NCBI RefSeq assembly: GCF_040712315.1
Contig: NC_134015.1
Span: forward strand, 23,065,614 to 23,129,613
Length of the DNA stretch: 64,000 bases
Direction of reading: 5' to 3'
Source: Castanea sativa
Taxonomy: Eukaryota > Streptophyta > Magnoliopsida > Fagales > Fagaceae
Shown: piece after piece, positions 21,749 to 33,530 of the stretch
Layout of the letters: the number at the start of each line of letters is the position of its first letter
How positions within the stretch are numbered: the stretch's first letter is position 1
Notes under the pieces: model-generated
Told to the model about the DNA's origin: nothing
What the model saw: the letters and a program-made list of their open reading frames with translations, nothing else
Database searches by the model: none
Program-made: the position numbers and the translations under genes

Positions 21749-21950
21749 AAGTCTGTTTAGATACTATTTATTTTGTTAAAATTGAAAAATTATTACTAAA
21801 AGTACAGTAGATAAAGGTAAAATTTAGTTGAAATAGTACATCAGGCTCATAAATAGTACCAAAAAGTGCAATAAGACCATAAGTAGTAGCAAAAATAAAT
21901 TGAATAATAAAATAATTTTAATTTTTCATTGATATCCAAACACATACTCA
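21749..21950. mobile_element. MITE family A, copy 1
   Basis: A roughly 200-bp non-coding repeat with imperfect inverted ends (TCTGTTTAGATACT and GTGTTTGGATATC on the reverse strand). It shares long stretches with 36772-36947 and 57716-57917, including TTTAGTTGAAATAGTA and CATAAATAGTA-type words. Three divergent copies in one window show it is a dispersed family. Confidence 0.65.
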
Positions 21951-22252
21951 GTTCTTCTTTCACTAAATTTTTTAGGGTCCGACTTCTGTCCAGTGGCCAG
22001 TGCTCTACCCAATTTTTTTATTTCTCATTTTCCTGCATATTGTTGGGTATTTAATTCAGATGGTGTGAATTTTGCACCTACCTCACCTACCTAACATGAG
22101 TGGCCACAATACATTTACATTATCAAAGCTATGAGCGCAAAACTTTTAACGTTTGAAAATACGTGTTGCAGTGGGGGTAAAAAGATGTTATAAAAATATG
22201 TATTAATCTTTTTAAACAGCGAAAACAATTATTTAAATACTCTTGCCAAATA
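21951..22252. other. Short spacer
   Basis: No gene seen. Non-repetitive AT-rich sequence up to the solo LTR. Confidence 0.5.
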
Positions 22253-22257
22253 CCCTT

Positions 22258-23009
22258 TGTGGGGGGCAAAAAGATCCTGGTGGGAACGTGGGCCTTTTGA
22301 GCCGTGTTAAGGAAGGCCGACCTGATCCTGGGGTTAGAAATTGTTAGTACTATGGGTCGGCCCATACACCGAGGATCCGAGGATACAGCCGAGGGTGACC
22401 TTATCCTCGGATGAACACCGAAGAATTCGGGATTTCATAGTAAAGATTAGGGGATGACATGGATAAGGCCAATGGTTAAAAGGGGGGAACCCTAGAACGC
22501 CCCAGAAGTACCGATGTTGAAGAAATGTCAAAGATAAAGGCTGCTACCTCCACATTAAAGACCCTGCACCTACCACCCTGGCCGCATTTATGGGGAAGTG
22601 ACACCTGAACAGTAGAAGGGAAACTTCTGGTTACTATTCAAAGGCACTGAGAAGGGAAATATCTAGGCTAAGGGGGAGGTGGGGCAACACGTGTACAAAG
22701 TATTCAAAAGAGTAGTATTTAAAGAGCAATCTAAGACAGAAAAAAGGGGCTCCCTCTTTGTAACCTAAAGGAAAGAGAAAAAGAGAGAGAGAGAAATTAT
22801 ATAAGAACAGTTCTCGGCTTACGTCCGAGCAGATTGACTTATAGCATTCTTTGTTGTTTTTAAGTGTTTATAATCTTTGGCTTGCTATTTAATCCTCAAA
22901 CACTTCTAACCTGGGTTTCAAGCCCACACTCTACAAATTACATTGTTTAAGGCTCGTTGGGCCTGAGCCCGTAACTGTTCTTGGGGCCAGGTGCAATTGT
23001 GCACTTACA
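22258..23009 (+). mobile_element. Solo LTR, family S, copy 1
   Basis: 752 bp, TG...CA ends (TGTGGGGGGCAAAA ... GTGCACTTACA), flanked by a perfect 5-bp duplication CCCTT (22253-22257 and 23010-23014). It carries a TATTTAAAG-like box near 22718. Homologous over its length to 56713-57460 (inverted) and more distantly to 31198-32008. No internal region adjoins, so it is a solo LTR left by recombination between the two LTRs of a complete element. Confidence 0.9.
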
Positions 23010-23014
23010 CCCTT

Positions 23015-24724
23015 TTAGTTATAACACATTTTTGGTTTTGTGGAAACCACTCAACTCTTGAAAATTTGTATTTTTGTAACACTTCAAATCTCTACCTTTT
23101 AAAGTAAAGATGGTTTCTAATCTGAATTATTTTTTAGAAAATGTAAAGTGTTTCTAAACTGAATTACTTTTAGAGAATAATAGAGTTTTAAATGAAGTTT
23201 TTCCAAAATGTTATTGTTCTTTAGCTGTTTCAAATTAAGTGATTTTAAATTTGTATTTCTTTTTCCTAACCGTATTTGAAATGCTTCTCTTACTAAATCG
23301 AGTTTTCATACTTACTCAAGAATTTTAAATATTTTTATAAACTCTCCAATTCTTAAAGGTTCCTTAAGAGATTTAAGCTCCTATATTTTGGAATGATTTT
23401 TGTTAGGGTTACATTTTTATGTAATTGACATATTCTATAACAAAACACATTTTAGTTGTAATTGGGTAGTTCTACATGATTTCAAAAACATCATAAAGTA
23501 CTTTGAAGAAGTATAACAAGTAGTATTATTGATATAGGAATGAGTTTTACACACATATACATAGATTTAGTTAGAATAGGATTTTATCTTAGATAAATAA
23601 ATAAAAAAACCGTAAGTTTTGAAAAATTTTGAGTTTTAAGAATTTAAAGAATAAAACTAATGCATGCCATACAAAATTACTTACAGTTCACAAAACCTCC
23701 ACAAGGCAACGCTTGAACACTCTTGAACATAGCTAAACTTTGTAATTAAGATTCCCCCTTACAAAGTTTAAGGCGTCCAACTTCAACTCCTAGAAGTGTA
23801 CACCCTAAAACTATCAAAACCGAGCATAAACAAAACTTGAACTTAACACTCCTACCTTAAGACCATAAAATTCTGCAAATCTGTCCAGCCACTAAAATTG
23901 CATCTTTTAATTAACATATGTAAACACTTTAGAAGCCTCTAATTTAACCTAAATAAATCTTTGCTCAGTCACAACACCCACCTAAAGTAGATAGCCAAGT
24001 GAAAGTGCCAATCCAGTTCCTAAACAGAAAACAACTAATATGTCCATCTAGGAACAAATCCCTGATGGCCCCAAAAATCGTTCATAATATAATATAACAT
24101 TATGATAACCTAAACAACTTTTATTAGGATTAGAGTTTCTCGGCTTGATTGGTTTTTTAATTCTCTTGCAGTACTCAAGAATGAATCTTGCAGCCTTCAG
24201 AAACCTTCTTTTCTGTGATTTTGATGGTGAACAAGGGTATCAACCGTATTATATATACTCCATGAAAATGATAAGCATGAATATTAATAAACGGTAATTT
24301 CTAGACCTGTAAACGATAATTCCATGGGTTATTGAAATCATTGCATAAATTAGAGTTCAGTGCCGTTTAGTCCCCTGATAGACATATAAATCAATGCATA
24401 AATGATATGCCCTATAAAATCCAAAGCATGTTTATTTGGTCTGGTTGTGTATGGAAATTTAGTTCTATTTTTAGGTCCAATTTCCTGGAATTAAAAATTT
24501 TAGGTCGGTGCAGTTATGGTATTCTTAAAGTCTAACCAATGATCTGACCAATTTGAACTCCTAAAATAGTCATGCATTATTGGTTGGTACGTAGTAGTGT
24601 CAATTCGGGATAGTAGGATCCTCTGTTCTGTGACTGTCAAGTGTCAATAACTAAAATTAATGTAGTCTAGTCACTTTCTTTTGATTTCAGCTAAATCTTC
24701 TGCTGTTTATTAAAAAAATCATCT
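23015..24724. other. Intergenic, contains a truncated SINE tail
   Basis: No protein-coding gene recognised. At about 23545-23609 the sequence CACACATATACATAG...TTTTATCTTAGATAAATAAATAAA matches the 3' end of the SINE at 53136-53299, so it is a 5'-truncated relative. The rest is AT-rich without notable ORFs. Confidence 0.5.
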
Positions 24725-24732
24725 GCTGCAGC

Positions 24733-25496
24733 CAGAGGCGGAACTAGAATTTGACGTTAGGGGGGGCAAAATTTATAACTAATATACATGTGTCTCTATA
24801 AACAAATACATATTGTGTATGTAGCATGCAACATATGCATCATATATACAAAATATTAACCAAACTTGACAATTAAATGCCAGTAATATGAATAGTAAGT
24901 GATCATTCAATACTGAAAAATCTCCTAAAATCATTGCATATCATTATATTGTGTATATTTTATTAGTTTTTTTTAATATATAGCCAATAAAATAATCCCC
25001 TAATATATTTTATGGAATTTGTCATGTAATTGTTTCCAAATTTTATATCTTAATACTTTTGAAAGGAACTTCTTTTTTGGGTGGTATTTTTGTCTCTTCA
25101 ATTAAGACTTTTTCTTCTTTATTTAAGTTTATTTTTTATCATTGTTAATGTTTTATAAATTTTGAACTTTAAAAAATATTGATAAAGTAAAAAAAGATAT
25201 GAAAATATATGATATATCAATTGAGTTTGATTTTTCAAAAAGATAGGGAGATATATATTCACACAAAGAAAAAAAAAAGGATGTACGTGGTTTACTATGG
25301 CTCTACACTTTACAATTTCATTTTAAAATATGTAGCTGAAGGGGTTTTCAATACAGCTCAATTACTCACACGCTATTTATCACAGTTTCAATAAAATCTC
25401 CGCATCTTACTGCTAGTACACACATAACAAAGGAAAATTTTGGGCAGGTCAGGGGGGGCAAGTGCCCCCTCTCGACCCCCCCTGACTCCGCCCCTG
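24733..25496. mobile_element. Non-autonomous hAT element, 764 bp
   Basis: Ends CAGAGGCGGA and, on the reverse strand, CAGGGGCGGA. Flanked by a perfect 8-bp duplication GCTGCAGC at 24725-24732 and 25497-25504. G-rich and C-rich runs (GGGGGGGCAA) lie just inside both ends, as in plant hAT elements with CAGNGGCGGA termini. The interior is AT-rich and has no transposase. Confidence 0.9.
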
Positions 25497-25849
25497 GCTG
25501 CAGCCTGGAGGACAAGCTCTCCTCGTTCATGCAAGAAAGTGACTATTCAAGTGCGGGGCCGGCTCAATAGGTGATATGATTGATACAATCACCTAAGGTC
25601 CAAATAAAAGAAGACCCCCAAGTTGTTAAAAAAAATTATATATATAAAATATTTACATATATTACCTGATCCTTTTTATGTGTGTCGTGATTAAAACGGT
25701 ACGCAGGTAGAACATGCGTTGGTGTGTGAGTATACGTTCTCCTGGTATCCCACCCATACACAATTAATGATTGCCACTGATTTTAGGGTTTGGAAGTATC
25801 AAGGATAAATGCTACAGTATACAATATTGTATAGAAATAGAAAGTAAAT

Positions 25850-26778
25850 TAATATTATACCTACAACCGTATGGGTTGTCACCATTTAAATTTATTGGAA
25901 TTATTGGAATTGGGGTCAGATATGGAAGATGCTCCCATGTCCATAATTGTAATATGAAAACAGGACCTGCAACCTCCGTGGTTTTTTTAATAGAAGAAGT
26001 ACACAACTCTTTATAAAGGAAAGCTAATGTGGCACTACCCCAACTATATTGCCCAGCTACACCAAAGTCCGCTAACAGCTTGAGAAAGTAGCAATGCAAT
26101 TTATTTTGGCTCTTATTTCCAAATAGTAAAGCCAAGACCTAGAACATGTATGCCTTAGCATTCTGTTGGGTTGTTACAGCATTGGCACCCTCTGGTAGGT
26201 TTAAGAATGTATTCCTAACCCATGTTATTTTAAGGCTACCATATGTCAATGCAGTTTCAGGTGGTGTCACTCCAAGTAAATTCTGACAAACTGGTCCCCA
26301 TTCCATATTAGTGGACCCGCACACTGCATTGCCATCAATATGCAATCCTGTAATGATTGCTATATCTTGTAGAGTGATCGACATTTCACAATTAGGTAGG
26401 TGAAATGTATAGGTTTCAGATTGCCACCGCTCCACCAAAGAAGTGATAAGACTTTAGTCAATATCTATATGTGGTAGGCGGGTAACACAATATAGTCTAC
26501 ATTGATGCAAATATGGGGTGATACGCTCGCCTAACTGCCGGGGGGGTGCAAATCGTTGGGGTCGCACTCGTAACGTGCAAACCTGAATATTTTTTTTTAA
26601 ATGTACAATGTTATATTGCTAATGTTGAAATTATTTTCATGTAAACTGAATAATTGTAGATATTATTAGGATATTAATAAATTTGGATCTCGCAACATAC
26701 ATTGCCTTCCATTGCATCATTAGAGATGTGATATTGTTGTTGGGTTGGCAGAGAATGATCGAATGACTCAGGCTCCAT
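25850..26778 (-). pseudogene. Plant mobile domain (PMD, MAIN-like) gene, two exons
   Basis: Exon 1 (26701-26778) starts at ATG 26778 and encodes MEPESFDHSLPTQQQYHISN and six more residues to a GT donor. After a 118-bp intron (26583-26700), exon 2 begins at 26582 and stays in phase: VCTLRVRPQRFAPPRQLGER, then LVERWQSETYTFHLPNCEMS, ITLQDIAIITGLHIDG, LLGVTPPE and GQYSWGSATLAFLYKELC, then LLQLW-like ILQLWTWEHLP. This is the PMD (PF10536) pattern of MAIN/MAIL1 proteins and of transposon-borne PMD genes. Two in-frame stops (near 26456 and 26143) break it. PMD host proteins act in gene silencing and genome stability; this copy is probably transposon-carried. Confidence 0.8.
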
Positions 26779-26919
26779 TTCAAATATATCTTACATTAAA
26801 TGCTACAATGAGTTAAACCATATTTGAAGATGCGTTTTCACAGTATCTTTAATATATAAATACTGAGATTAAAAAATTACAATATCTGAAGGTACATTTT
26901 TTACAAATCATCTATATAA

Positions 26920-27610
26920 AAAATTACAAACTAAGCAAATAATTTCCAATTAAATTAGGGGCTGAGAAGCTTACTACAATTGTGATACAAAGTGAAGGAA
27001 TGTAAGAATTATAGAATGATGCTTGCAAGAAAAGAAAGAAAGAAAAAAAAAAAAACATAACCAGATAATCATAAATATCTTCTAAGAACAAAAGAACAAC
27101 AATAAAATATAATAACATTAATATAACCATACATAAAGCATTATGTCAACTAAACTTTAAAGAAAAAGAAACACAAATGTACGATTTATTGTACTAAATA
27201 AAAAAAAATACACATACATATCTTTATTATAAATCAACAAACATATTATGCAATATATTTTTTTCTAAGTAATGATGTAATAACTGATAATAAAATTAAT
27301 TATAAAAAGATCACAATAATACAATTTATTACAATTTTTGTGGTCATATACTAATAATAACAATAAATAATATTAAATAATTTCAAAATTAACAAAACAT
27401 ATACGTAAATTTAATTAGATAGAGAGTTGAGATGCTTACGATAATTGTGATACCAACTGAAAGAGTGAGAATTATAGAGTGATACTTGCAAAAAGGAAAA
27501 GAAAAACACAATTAGATAATAATAAATAAACACAAAATAACAACAATACTAAAAATGTTTGTAGTCCTAACCATAAAAAATTCATTAATCTAAAATTTGA
27601 ATAAAAACAA
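26920..27610. repeat. Direct duplication upstream of the PMD gene
   Basis: 26955-27180 and about 27425-27600 share GCTTAC-ACAATTGTGATAC and GAATTATAGARTGATRCTTG, about 466 bp apart, with AT-rich filler. A smaller tandem pair of 41-bp units, AGAAGTGTTTTGTGAGAAAA, follows at 27747-27820. The role is unknown; it lies in the 5' flank of the PMD pseudogene. Confidence 0.6.
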
Positions 27611-27889
27611 CAACAACAACAATAATCATAATCGCTGAAGCAAAAAGCAAAAAGCAAAAAAACTTACATTAACCCAAAACTTACAATCTTTAGTTGTGTA
27701 CGCTGAAGCAAAACTGAAGAAAAACTGAACAATCGGAGAAATGAAAAGTAGAAGTGTTTTGTGAGAAAACTTCGGGAAGAGATGAAAAGTAGAAGTGTTT
27801 TGTGAGAAAACTTCAGGAAGGGCTTGCCTTTTATTACAAAGATGTGAAATAAAAGACAAAAAAAATTCATTTGTCACGGAGGCAAACTG

Positions 27890-28030
27890 AGATAGGTTCT
27901 CTTTGTTACATCAATCATTTTTTTTTTTTTTTTGCAGAGATTCTTATTCAAGTACCGTTTGATTCTTAGCAAAGAATCTCAGCAAAGAATCTTAGCAAAG
28001 TTTTATTCAAGTACCGTTTGAGTCACATCA
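27890..28030. repeat. Small repeat cluster, AGCAAAGAATCT
   Basis: ATTCAAGTACCGTTTGA occurs twice (about 27948 and 28004), separated by three copies of AGCAAAGAATCT or close variants. Non-coding. Confidence 0.7.
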
Positions 28031-28110
28031 ATATTTTTTTTTTCTATAATTTTCACGTGTTAAAATCTATGTACTACTTGAATTTGTCTAAGGCAGATAA
28101 GAATCCTTCT

Positions 28111-28775
28111 ATTTCAGCAATGTTATTGCCACAATTGATTTTCCTTTTTTAAAATTTTTTTTTTTCACATTTTCGGCAATAGCATTGCCACAATACCCAC
28201 AATTTTTTTTTTTTTTTCTTTCCCCCCTATTTCGGCAATACCATTGCCATAATTCTCTTCTTCTTTTTTTCCGCTTTCCCCCTATTTCGGCAATACATTG
28301 CCACAAATTTTTTTTTTCTTTCCCCCTATTTCGGCAATACCATTGCCACAATTTTTTTTTTTTTGTCCTTCCCTATTTCGGCACTACATGGCCACAATTT
28401 TTTTTTTTTTTCTCTTTCCCCCTATTTCGGCAATACTATTGCCCAATTTTTTTTTTTCCTTCCCTATTTCGGCACTACATTGCCACAATTCTCTTTTTTT
28501 TTTTTCTTCGGCAATCCCATTGCCATAATTTTTTTTTTTTTTTTTTTTTACCTTTTTCCCTCCATTTTCGGCAATGGGATTGCCACAAAACCTTTTTTTT
28601 GCTTTTGGGCACTCGCACATGGTCATTGGGCACTCACTGATTCGGGCAGGGGCTGGGCAGAAGGAATTTCGGCAACACTGTTGCCGAAATTCCAAAATTT
28701 CTCTCTCCTCATTTTCCATTTTCTCTCTCATACTTTTCTTAGAATTTTGGCAACACTGTTGCCGAAATTCACTCT
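28111..28775. repeat. Array of about 12 palindromic GGCAAT...ATTGCC units
   Basis: Twelve units of the form (C)GGCAAT-N(1-4)-ATTGCC begin near 28115, 28174, 28233, 28288, 28332, 28379, 28428, 28470, 28509, 28569, 28670 and 28749. They are separated by T-runs and often CCCTATTT. Each unit is itself an inverted repeat; the last two are longest, CGGCAACACTGTTGCCG. Spacing is about 40-60 bp for most units, then about 100 and 80 bp. Phe-rich open frames on both strands are by-products of the T/A runs. Confidence 0.85.
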
Positions 28776-28799
28776 CTCTCCTCATTTTCCCAAATAACT

Positions 28800-30660
28800 T
28801 AGAACAGTGACTATGACCACAAAAAACTTCATTTTTAGCAATATTTACCCAAAAGACTCCACTGTCCACAATTATAAGTTTTTCACTTTTTTTTTATCTG
28901 ACAGTTTATCTATTATTATCTGTATATTTTAAGAGAATTCAAAAAGTTAGTTATTACTTTTTTTTTCCTGTTAATTAGCCAATAATTTAAAAATGGGGTT
29001 AAAATAGTAAATTGGCAAAAGAAAGTTAATTATTACTTTTTTTATTATAAAAAATACCCCTACCTAAAACTTAAAAATGAGGTTAAAATAGTAAATTAAC
29101 AAAAATAATAAATTTATATGTTGAAATATCTTTCTGCTTCTAATAAACTCCTACTTTACGCTGATTTAAATTCCTACATCTACTCACTAACTCTCTACAA
29201 AATATGATTACTCTTTTGTTAGTTTTAAAACTCCTTCAGTCTACAAAACTCACTCCACATGTTCATCACACCTTTAGATTTTTTTTTTTTTTTTTGTAAT
29301 TGGAAAAGTAGATATTCCAAATTATAATAAATGCAAATTATTAACATAACAAAAATATTTATTGTCACGTTAATTAGTAATACAATTAGTAACAACTTTA
29401 ATATTTTTCTTTATCTATTAATAATTTTAAATGATCTCATTTTGTTTGATTCTCAAGCTTTCTTCGATATGAAAATTGAAATAATCATTATAGTTTACAT
29501 TACATGATTATTTGAATCTGGATCAAATAATGATTGAGTTAAATAGCTTTAAAAGGAACCCTAAATGTAAATTGCAATCCATATTTTTGCAGGATTTACT
29601 GTACATGCACGTGAAATTGTAAAAGCAATCGAGCATTTCTGGCTGCAAAATTTTGTAATAATTTGTCCGATAAATTCAGACATAAATATACTCGATTCCC
29701 TTTTTAAGTGCCTAACCACAATTAAAAATCTGTTTGGAATTTCATTGACCAGACCTACATGTTTTTCTAATCCTCGGAATCATTTTTACCCTGGTCAGTC
29801 AAAATCTTACTTTTATAGTTTTCTATGGTCCGACTAACTTATAGACTTTAGGGCTTTTTTTTGTTTTTTCTACACCTAAAAGTCCGCTTGTAGACATTTC
29901 TATGCTTTTTTATTATGACCAAATTGGTATGTATTATGAGAGAATTCATCCTCAAACAGTTGGTTTTCTCGATTAGTTTTAATGCAATTCTCTTCTTTAC
30001 CAAAAAAAAAAAAAATTACGACACAAACTATCTGATTATGAAGCCCTTCACATTTTGAGAATATTATATTATTCTTTCTTCTTAAAGTAATAAAAAAAAA
30101 TTGAAAGTTGTTTCAAATTCAATTAGCTCCATTAATAAATATCATCATCAAATATGGTACCTAGATTTTTTTTAAATCTACTTATATTAAAAATAAATAA
30201 ATTAGTGTCTTGATAGTAAAAGATAATAATCATAAAACGGATAACACAAGTTCAAATCTACTTGAATTGGGAAAAAAATAAGTAAGAATAATATTCAGGA
30301 CATTCTCAACTTTCTTATTATTAACTCGTTTATGTTTCAGAAAATATTATCTCATTTCTTTCTTTTCATAGTAAAAACAAATGTTTGAGAATTTGTTTAT
30401 ATTAAAGAGAAACTTACTAGTAAATTATTATACCAATTAATAATTTGATGTGTATTATATCAACTCATTTGTATTATAGTGACACTAATTTTTTAAACCA
30501 TGTATTAAATTAATTTTTATTTGTATAGGTTTAAACTTTAAAGTGGTCACAGCTTTAGAAAAATTGCAATAACCAAGTTCTATTGTTCTATACTTTAAAT
30601 TTTATTTTTAGTTAAATTATCAATTTGAATTTTTAATTATAAATTATCATTTTTAATCAT
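28800..30660. other. AT-rich interior of the hAT element
   Basis: No N-terminal transposase exon could be read; frames are short and AT-driven. GTTAATTATTACTTTTTTT-type phrases recur near 28946 and 29026. Earlier exons may have been lost or have decayed. Confidence 0.5.
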
Positions 30661-30666
30661 TTTTAG

Positions 30667-30961
30667 ATGAAAATACTCCAATTAATGTACTTATTTATTT
30701 AAAAAGACTAGATTCTTTTCCAAATGCATATATTGCTTATAGAATATTGCTAAGAATACCATGTTATGGTTGCATCTGCAAAAAGAAATTTTTCAAAATT
30801 AAAATTAATAAAATCTTATTTAAAGGTCTACTATGGCACAAGAAAAATTAAGTGGATTAGCTATATTATCAATTGAAAAAGAAATGTTAAAGGAACTTAA
30901 ATACAAAAACTTAATTAGTAATTTTGCATCTCAAAAAGCAAGAAAAATAGATTTTAAATAA
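30667..30961 (+). pseudogene. hAT transposase C-terminal exon (dimerisation domain)
   Basis: Preceded by a CATTTTTAG acceptor. The exon reads ENTPINVLIYLKRLDSFPNA, then YIAYRILLRIP. After a one-base shift it continues as VMVASAKRNFSKLKLIKSYL, and after another small shift STMAQEKLSGLAILSIEKEM through ASQKARKIDFK to a stop at 30959-30961. The S-A-K-R-N-F-S-K-L-K core and LSIEKE tail are the hAT dimerisation region of the TTF/MYM zinc-finger type transposases. It lies about 100 bp inside the right inverted end, the normal place. Two shifts make it a pseudogene. Confidence 0.85.
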
Positions 30962-31197
30962 AAAAAATATATATATATATATATATTATTTGATTAATAT
31001 TTTATTATAAAAAGGCTCCATTTAAAATTTTTGCCTAAGGCCCCAAAAATTGTTGAGCCGGCCCTAAGTGCAGGGTAAACTATAGCCTCACATTATCAAG
31101 AAGGATGAGTGTTAACAATACTACACACAATGGAATTTAATAAATCACCATTTTTTTTTGGGTACTTGACTCTCTCAAATTGAGCAACAATGGCACA

Positions 31198-32008
31198 TGT
31201 AGGGGCAAGATGGCTAAAATGCGCTTTTGGGCCTTGGGCCTGATTTGGGGGTATTTATCTGTCCGAGCAGGGCTTTGAAGCCCACAAATAAACTATTGCT
31301 AGAAAGGTTGATAGGGATTATCCGAGAAGGGGCATCTCCTCGGCCAAGTCAAGTGAGGATCGTACGACGCATCAGGATGTTTGGAAGGAAATTCTGGAAG
31401 GTCTGTTGGGTGGAGATATATTCTACAAAAAACTATAGAGAGGAATAACGAATGAGAAATATCTTGAAGAAAGCTGCTACCACCGCATTAAAGGCTCTAC
31501 ACCTACCTCTCTGGTAGCATTAATGGGGAAATGACATTTGAACGGTAGTGACCAGCTTTACAGCTATTGTTTGAAGACTTCAAGAGGGTGGCGGATGAGA
31601 CAAGTATCTAATTGGGTGATTTGTGTTACATGTGGAAGATGAAGGGAGGAAGACAGGTGATATAAAAGAACGAAAAAGGCAAAGAGCGAGGGATCGAAGA
31701 GAAGAAAGAAAAAACACTGTATATACCACCTTTAAGTATAATCTATTGTTAAAAGGAGAAAGAGCAATACAACTCATCCTTGGCTCACGTCCGAGGAGGG
31801 ATTCTATCATATAGTCATCTCGTTACACCGGTGTTGGCGATCTAGCCCATCATATTTGTTATCCAATATCTATAAAACCTAGGTTTCAAACCCACACTCT
31901 ACAAATTTCGTTGTATAAGGCTTTTTGGGCTTGAACCCATCACTCAGTTGGGTCCAGGTACAAATACCCATCACTCGGTTGGGTTTGGGTACAAATAGTG
32001 CACTTACA
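31198..32008 (+). mobile_element. Solo LTR, family S, copy 2 (diverged)
   Basis: 811 bp, TGTAGGGGCA ... TGCACTTACA, flanked by a perfect 5-bp duplication GCACA (31193-31197 and 32009-32013). It shares blocks with the other copies: AAAGCTGCTACCACC near 31469, AATGGGGAAATGACA near 31523, CTCACGTCCGAG near 31786 and CACACTCTACAAATT near 31892. It holds an internal duplication near its right end (CCATCACTC..GTTGGGT twice). Confidence 0.85.
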
Positions 32009-33105
32009 GCACAAATTTTGGATAGTTGATTTACGTCATCCAAAGCTAGCATCCGTGAATACCAATAATTTAATACTGGCCTCTATTCTAGCTTGTATAT
32101 TCACTACAAAAAAAGAGTCTACTAGCGACTATAAAATGCCCTCGCAAAAATTCAAATATCGTCGCAAAAGGCTATTAGCAAGGGCATGTGGCCCTCGAAG
32201 ACCGTCGTATTTGCTCTTGTTGCTAAAAGAGATTTTGCGACCATACCTTCGCAGATAGATAATTTACGAGGGCAATTTACTGTCGTTACTGAACAAATTC
32301 GCCTTCGCAAATATATTACTAAACGACAAAAAAAGTCGACCACTTATTTTTAGCGAAGGGTAATAGTCGTCGTTAACAACTATTTGTGAGGACCTTCATA
32401 CCCTTGCAATTAGTTATTTGCAAATTTCAAATTAACGAGATTCTTTTTAGAGACAAATAATATCGTCGCTAAAATTTATTTGTGAAGGCTTTTAACCCCT
32501 CACAATTAGTTAGGAATAAAAGTGACGACATTAAGTTGTTACTTAAAATGTTTTTGCAAGGGGTTAAGTGGCATCGCTATTCTATAAATTGCGAGGGACT
32601 TTATCGTCACTATAAAATTATTTATGACCAAATTTTTATGTCATCAGTAATAATATTTTATATAATTTTTGAAATATTTTATCATTTATTTATTTTTAAT
32701 TATTTTATATAATTTTTTTAAACTCTCATGTTACAATAGTACAATAATTACTAAAAATTGATCAATTGAAAGATAAAAATTCATATAATTTCAAACTTTA
32801 AAATATAGAATATACAAAGAAATCCTGAAATTCAACCTTGTTTTAAACTTAAACAACTAGAATTTTAACAAGATCTATTATAGTCTTCCTTTGAGTTACC
32901 CTCCAAGCTATTTTCAACCTCCCTCGTGTTATTGATTGAGTTGTTCTCTTCATCTCTACTAGTACCATCCTTGCCAAAAAAAAAATTAAACATAATTCAT
33001 ACACTAGAATATTAGCTTTTATAAAAATAATAACAAATAATGGTTAAAGAGAGTACAAGAGAGATAGAGAGAATTCATGACATGTATTTCATTTATATTC
33101 ACCCC

Positions 33106-33530
33106 CTAATCTTCTTCCATCCATTTATCCACCATCTTTTTCCAAAAGAGTGTAGGAATGAAGGAATGATCATTCTTATAATGATCTTCTTTCTCTGTGT
33201 ACTTCTTAAAAATAAGATTTTTAATGTGAAACATCCAATCAAAATAACAGCACTTCACCAATTCTACAAATTATTTCTTCACTTTCTCATCTGGTTGCTT
33301 ATGCTTAGAATGTTGAGCTCTATAGCAAGCATATAGAGTTTTGAGCTCAGATCTTGGGTTTTCACTAAAAGTCGTCCAAGCTCCATTCAGTTTTTGGTAA
33401 AAAAAATAATAATCTCACAAGTAGCTTCCATGGTAAAGAAATGAGCAAATAGATTATACCACTCCATATGACATGTTACCACATTGCACCAATCCCGCTC
33501 TCTGATTTCAGCTAGATTTGATTTGAAATA
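33106..33530 (-). pseudogene. Unidentified ORF remnant inside the CACTA element
   Basis: On the minus strand, 33397 to 33106 reads KLNGAWTTFSENPRSELKTL, YACYRAQHSKHKQPDEKVKK, then one TAA and FVELVKCCYFDWMFHIKNLI, continuing to WKKMVDKWMEED and a stop. Just upstream (33419-33530) another open piece includes AEIRERDWCNVVTCHMEWYN. Base composition and mixed charged residues look like real coding sequence. I cannot place it in a family. It may be a decayed CACTA accessory protein or a captured host gene piece. Confidence 0.4.

Larger units (their letters stand above)
25555..31063. mobile_element. 5.5-kb hAT element with PMD cargo
   Basis: The inverted ends are GGGGCCGGCTCAA at the left and, reverse-complemented, GGGCCGGCTCAA at the right (near 31050-31063). 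AAGTGC is repeated directly outside (25549-25554 and 31066-31071), giving an imperfect 8-bp duplication TCAAGTGC/CTAAGTGC. Next to the right end is the C-terminal exon of a hAT transposase (30667-30961). The left half holds an unrelated minus-strand plant-mobile-domain gene and a palindrome array. Whether these were captured by the hAT or inserted later is not resolved; I found no second set of element ends around them. Confidence 0.6.

Noticed and set aside
28111..28775. CRISPR-like look of evenly spaced short palindromic repeats
   Set aside because: The window is plant nuclear DNA, spacers are T-runs rather than unique sequences, and no cas genes occur.
28185..28869. Several overlapping 75-160-codon ORFs, Phe-rich on plus and Lys-rich on minus
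   Set aside because: They are translations of T/A runs in the palindrome array and exist in several frames at once.
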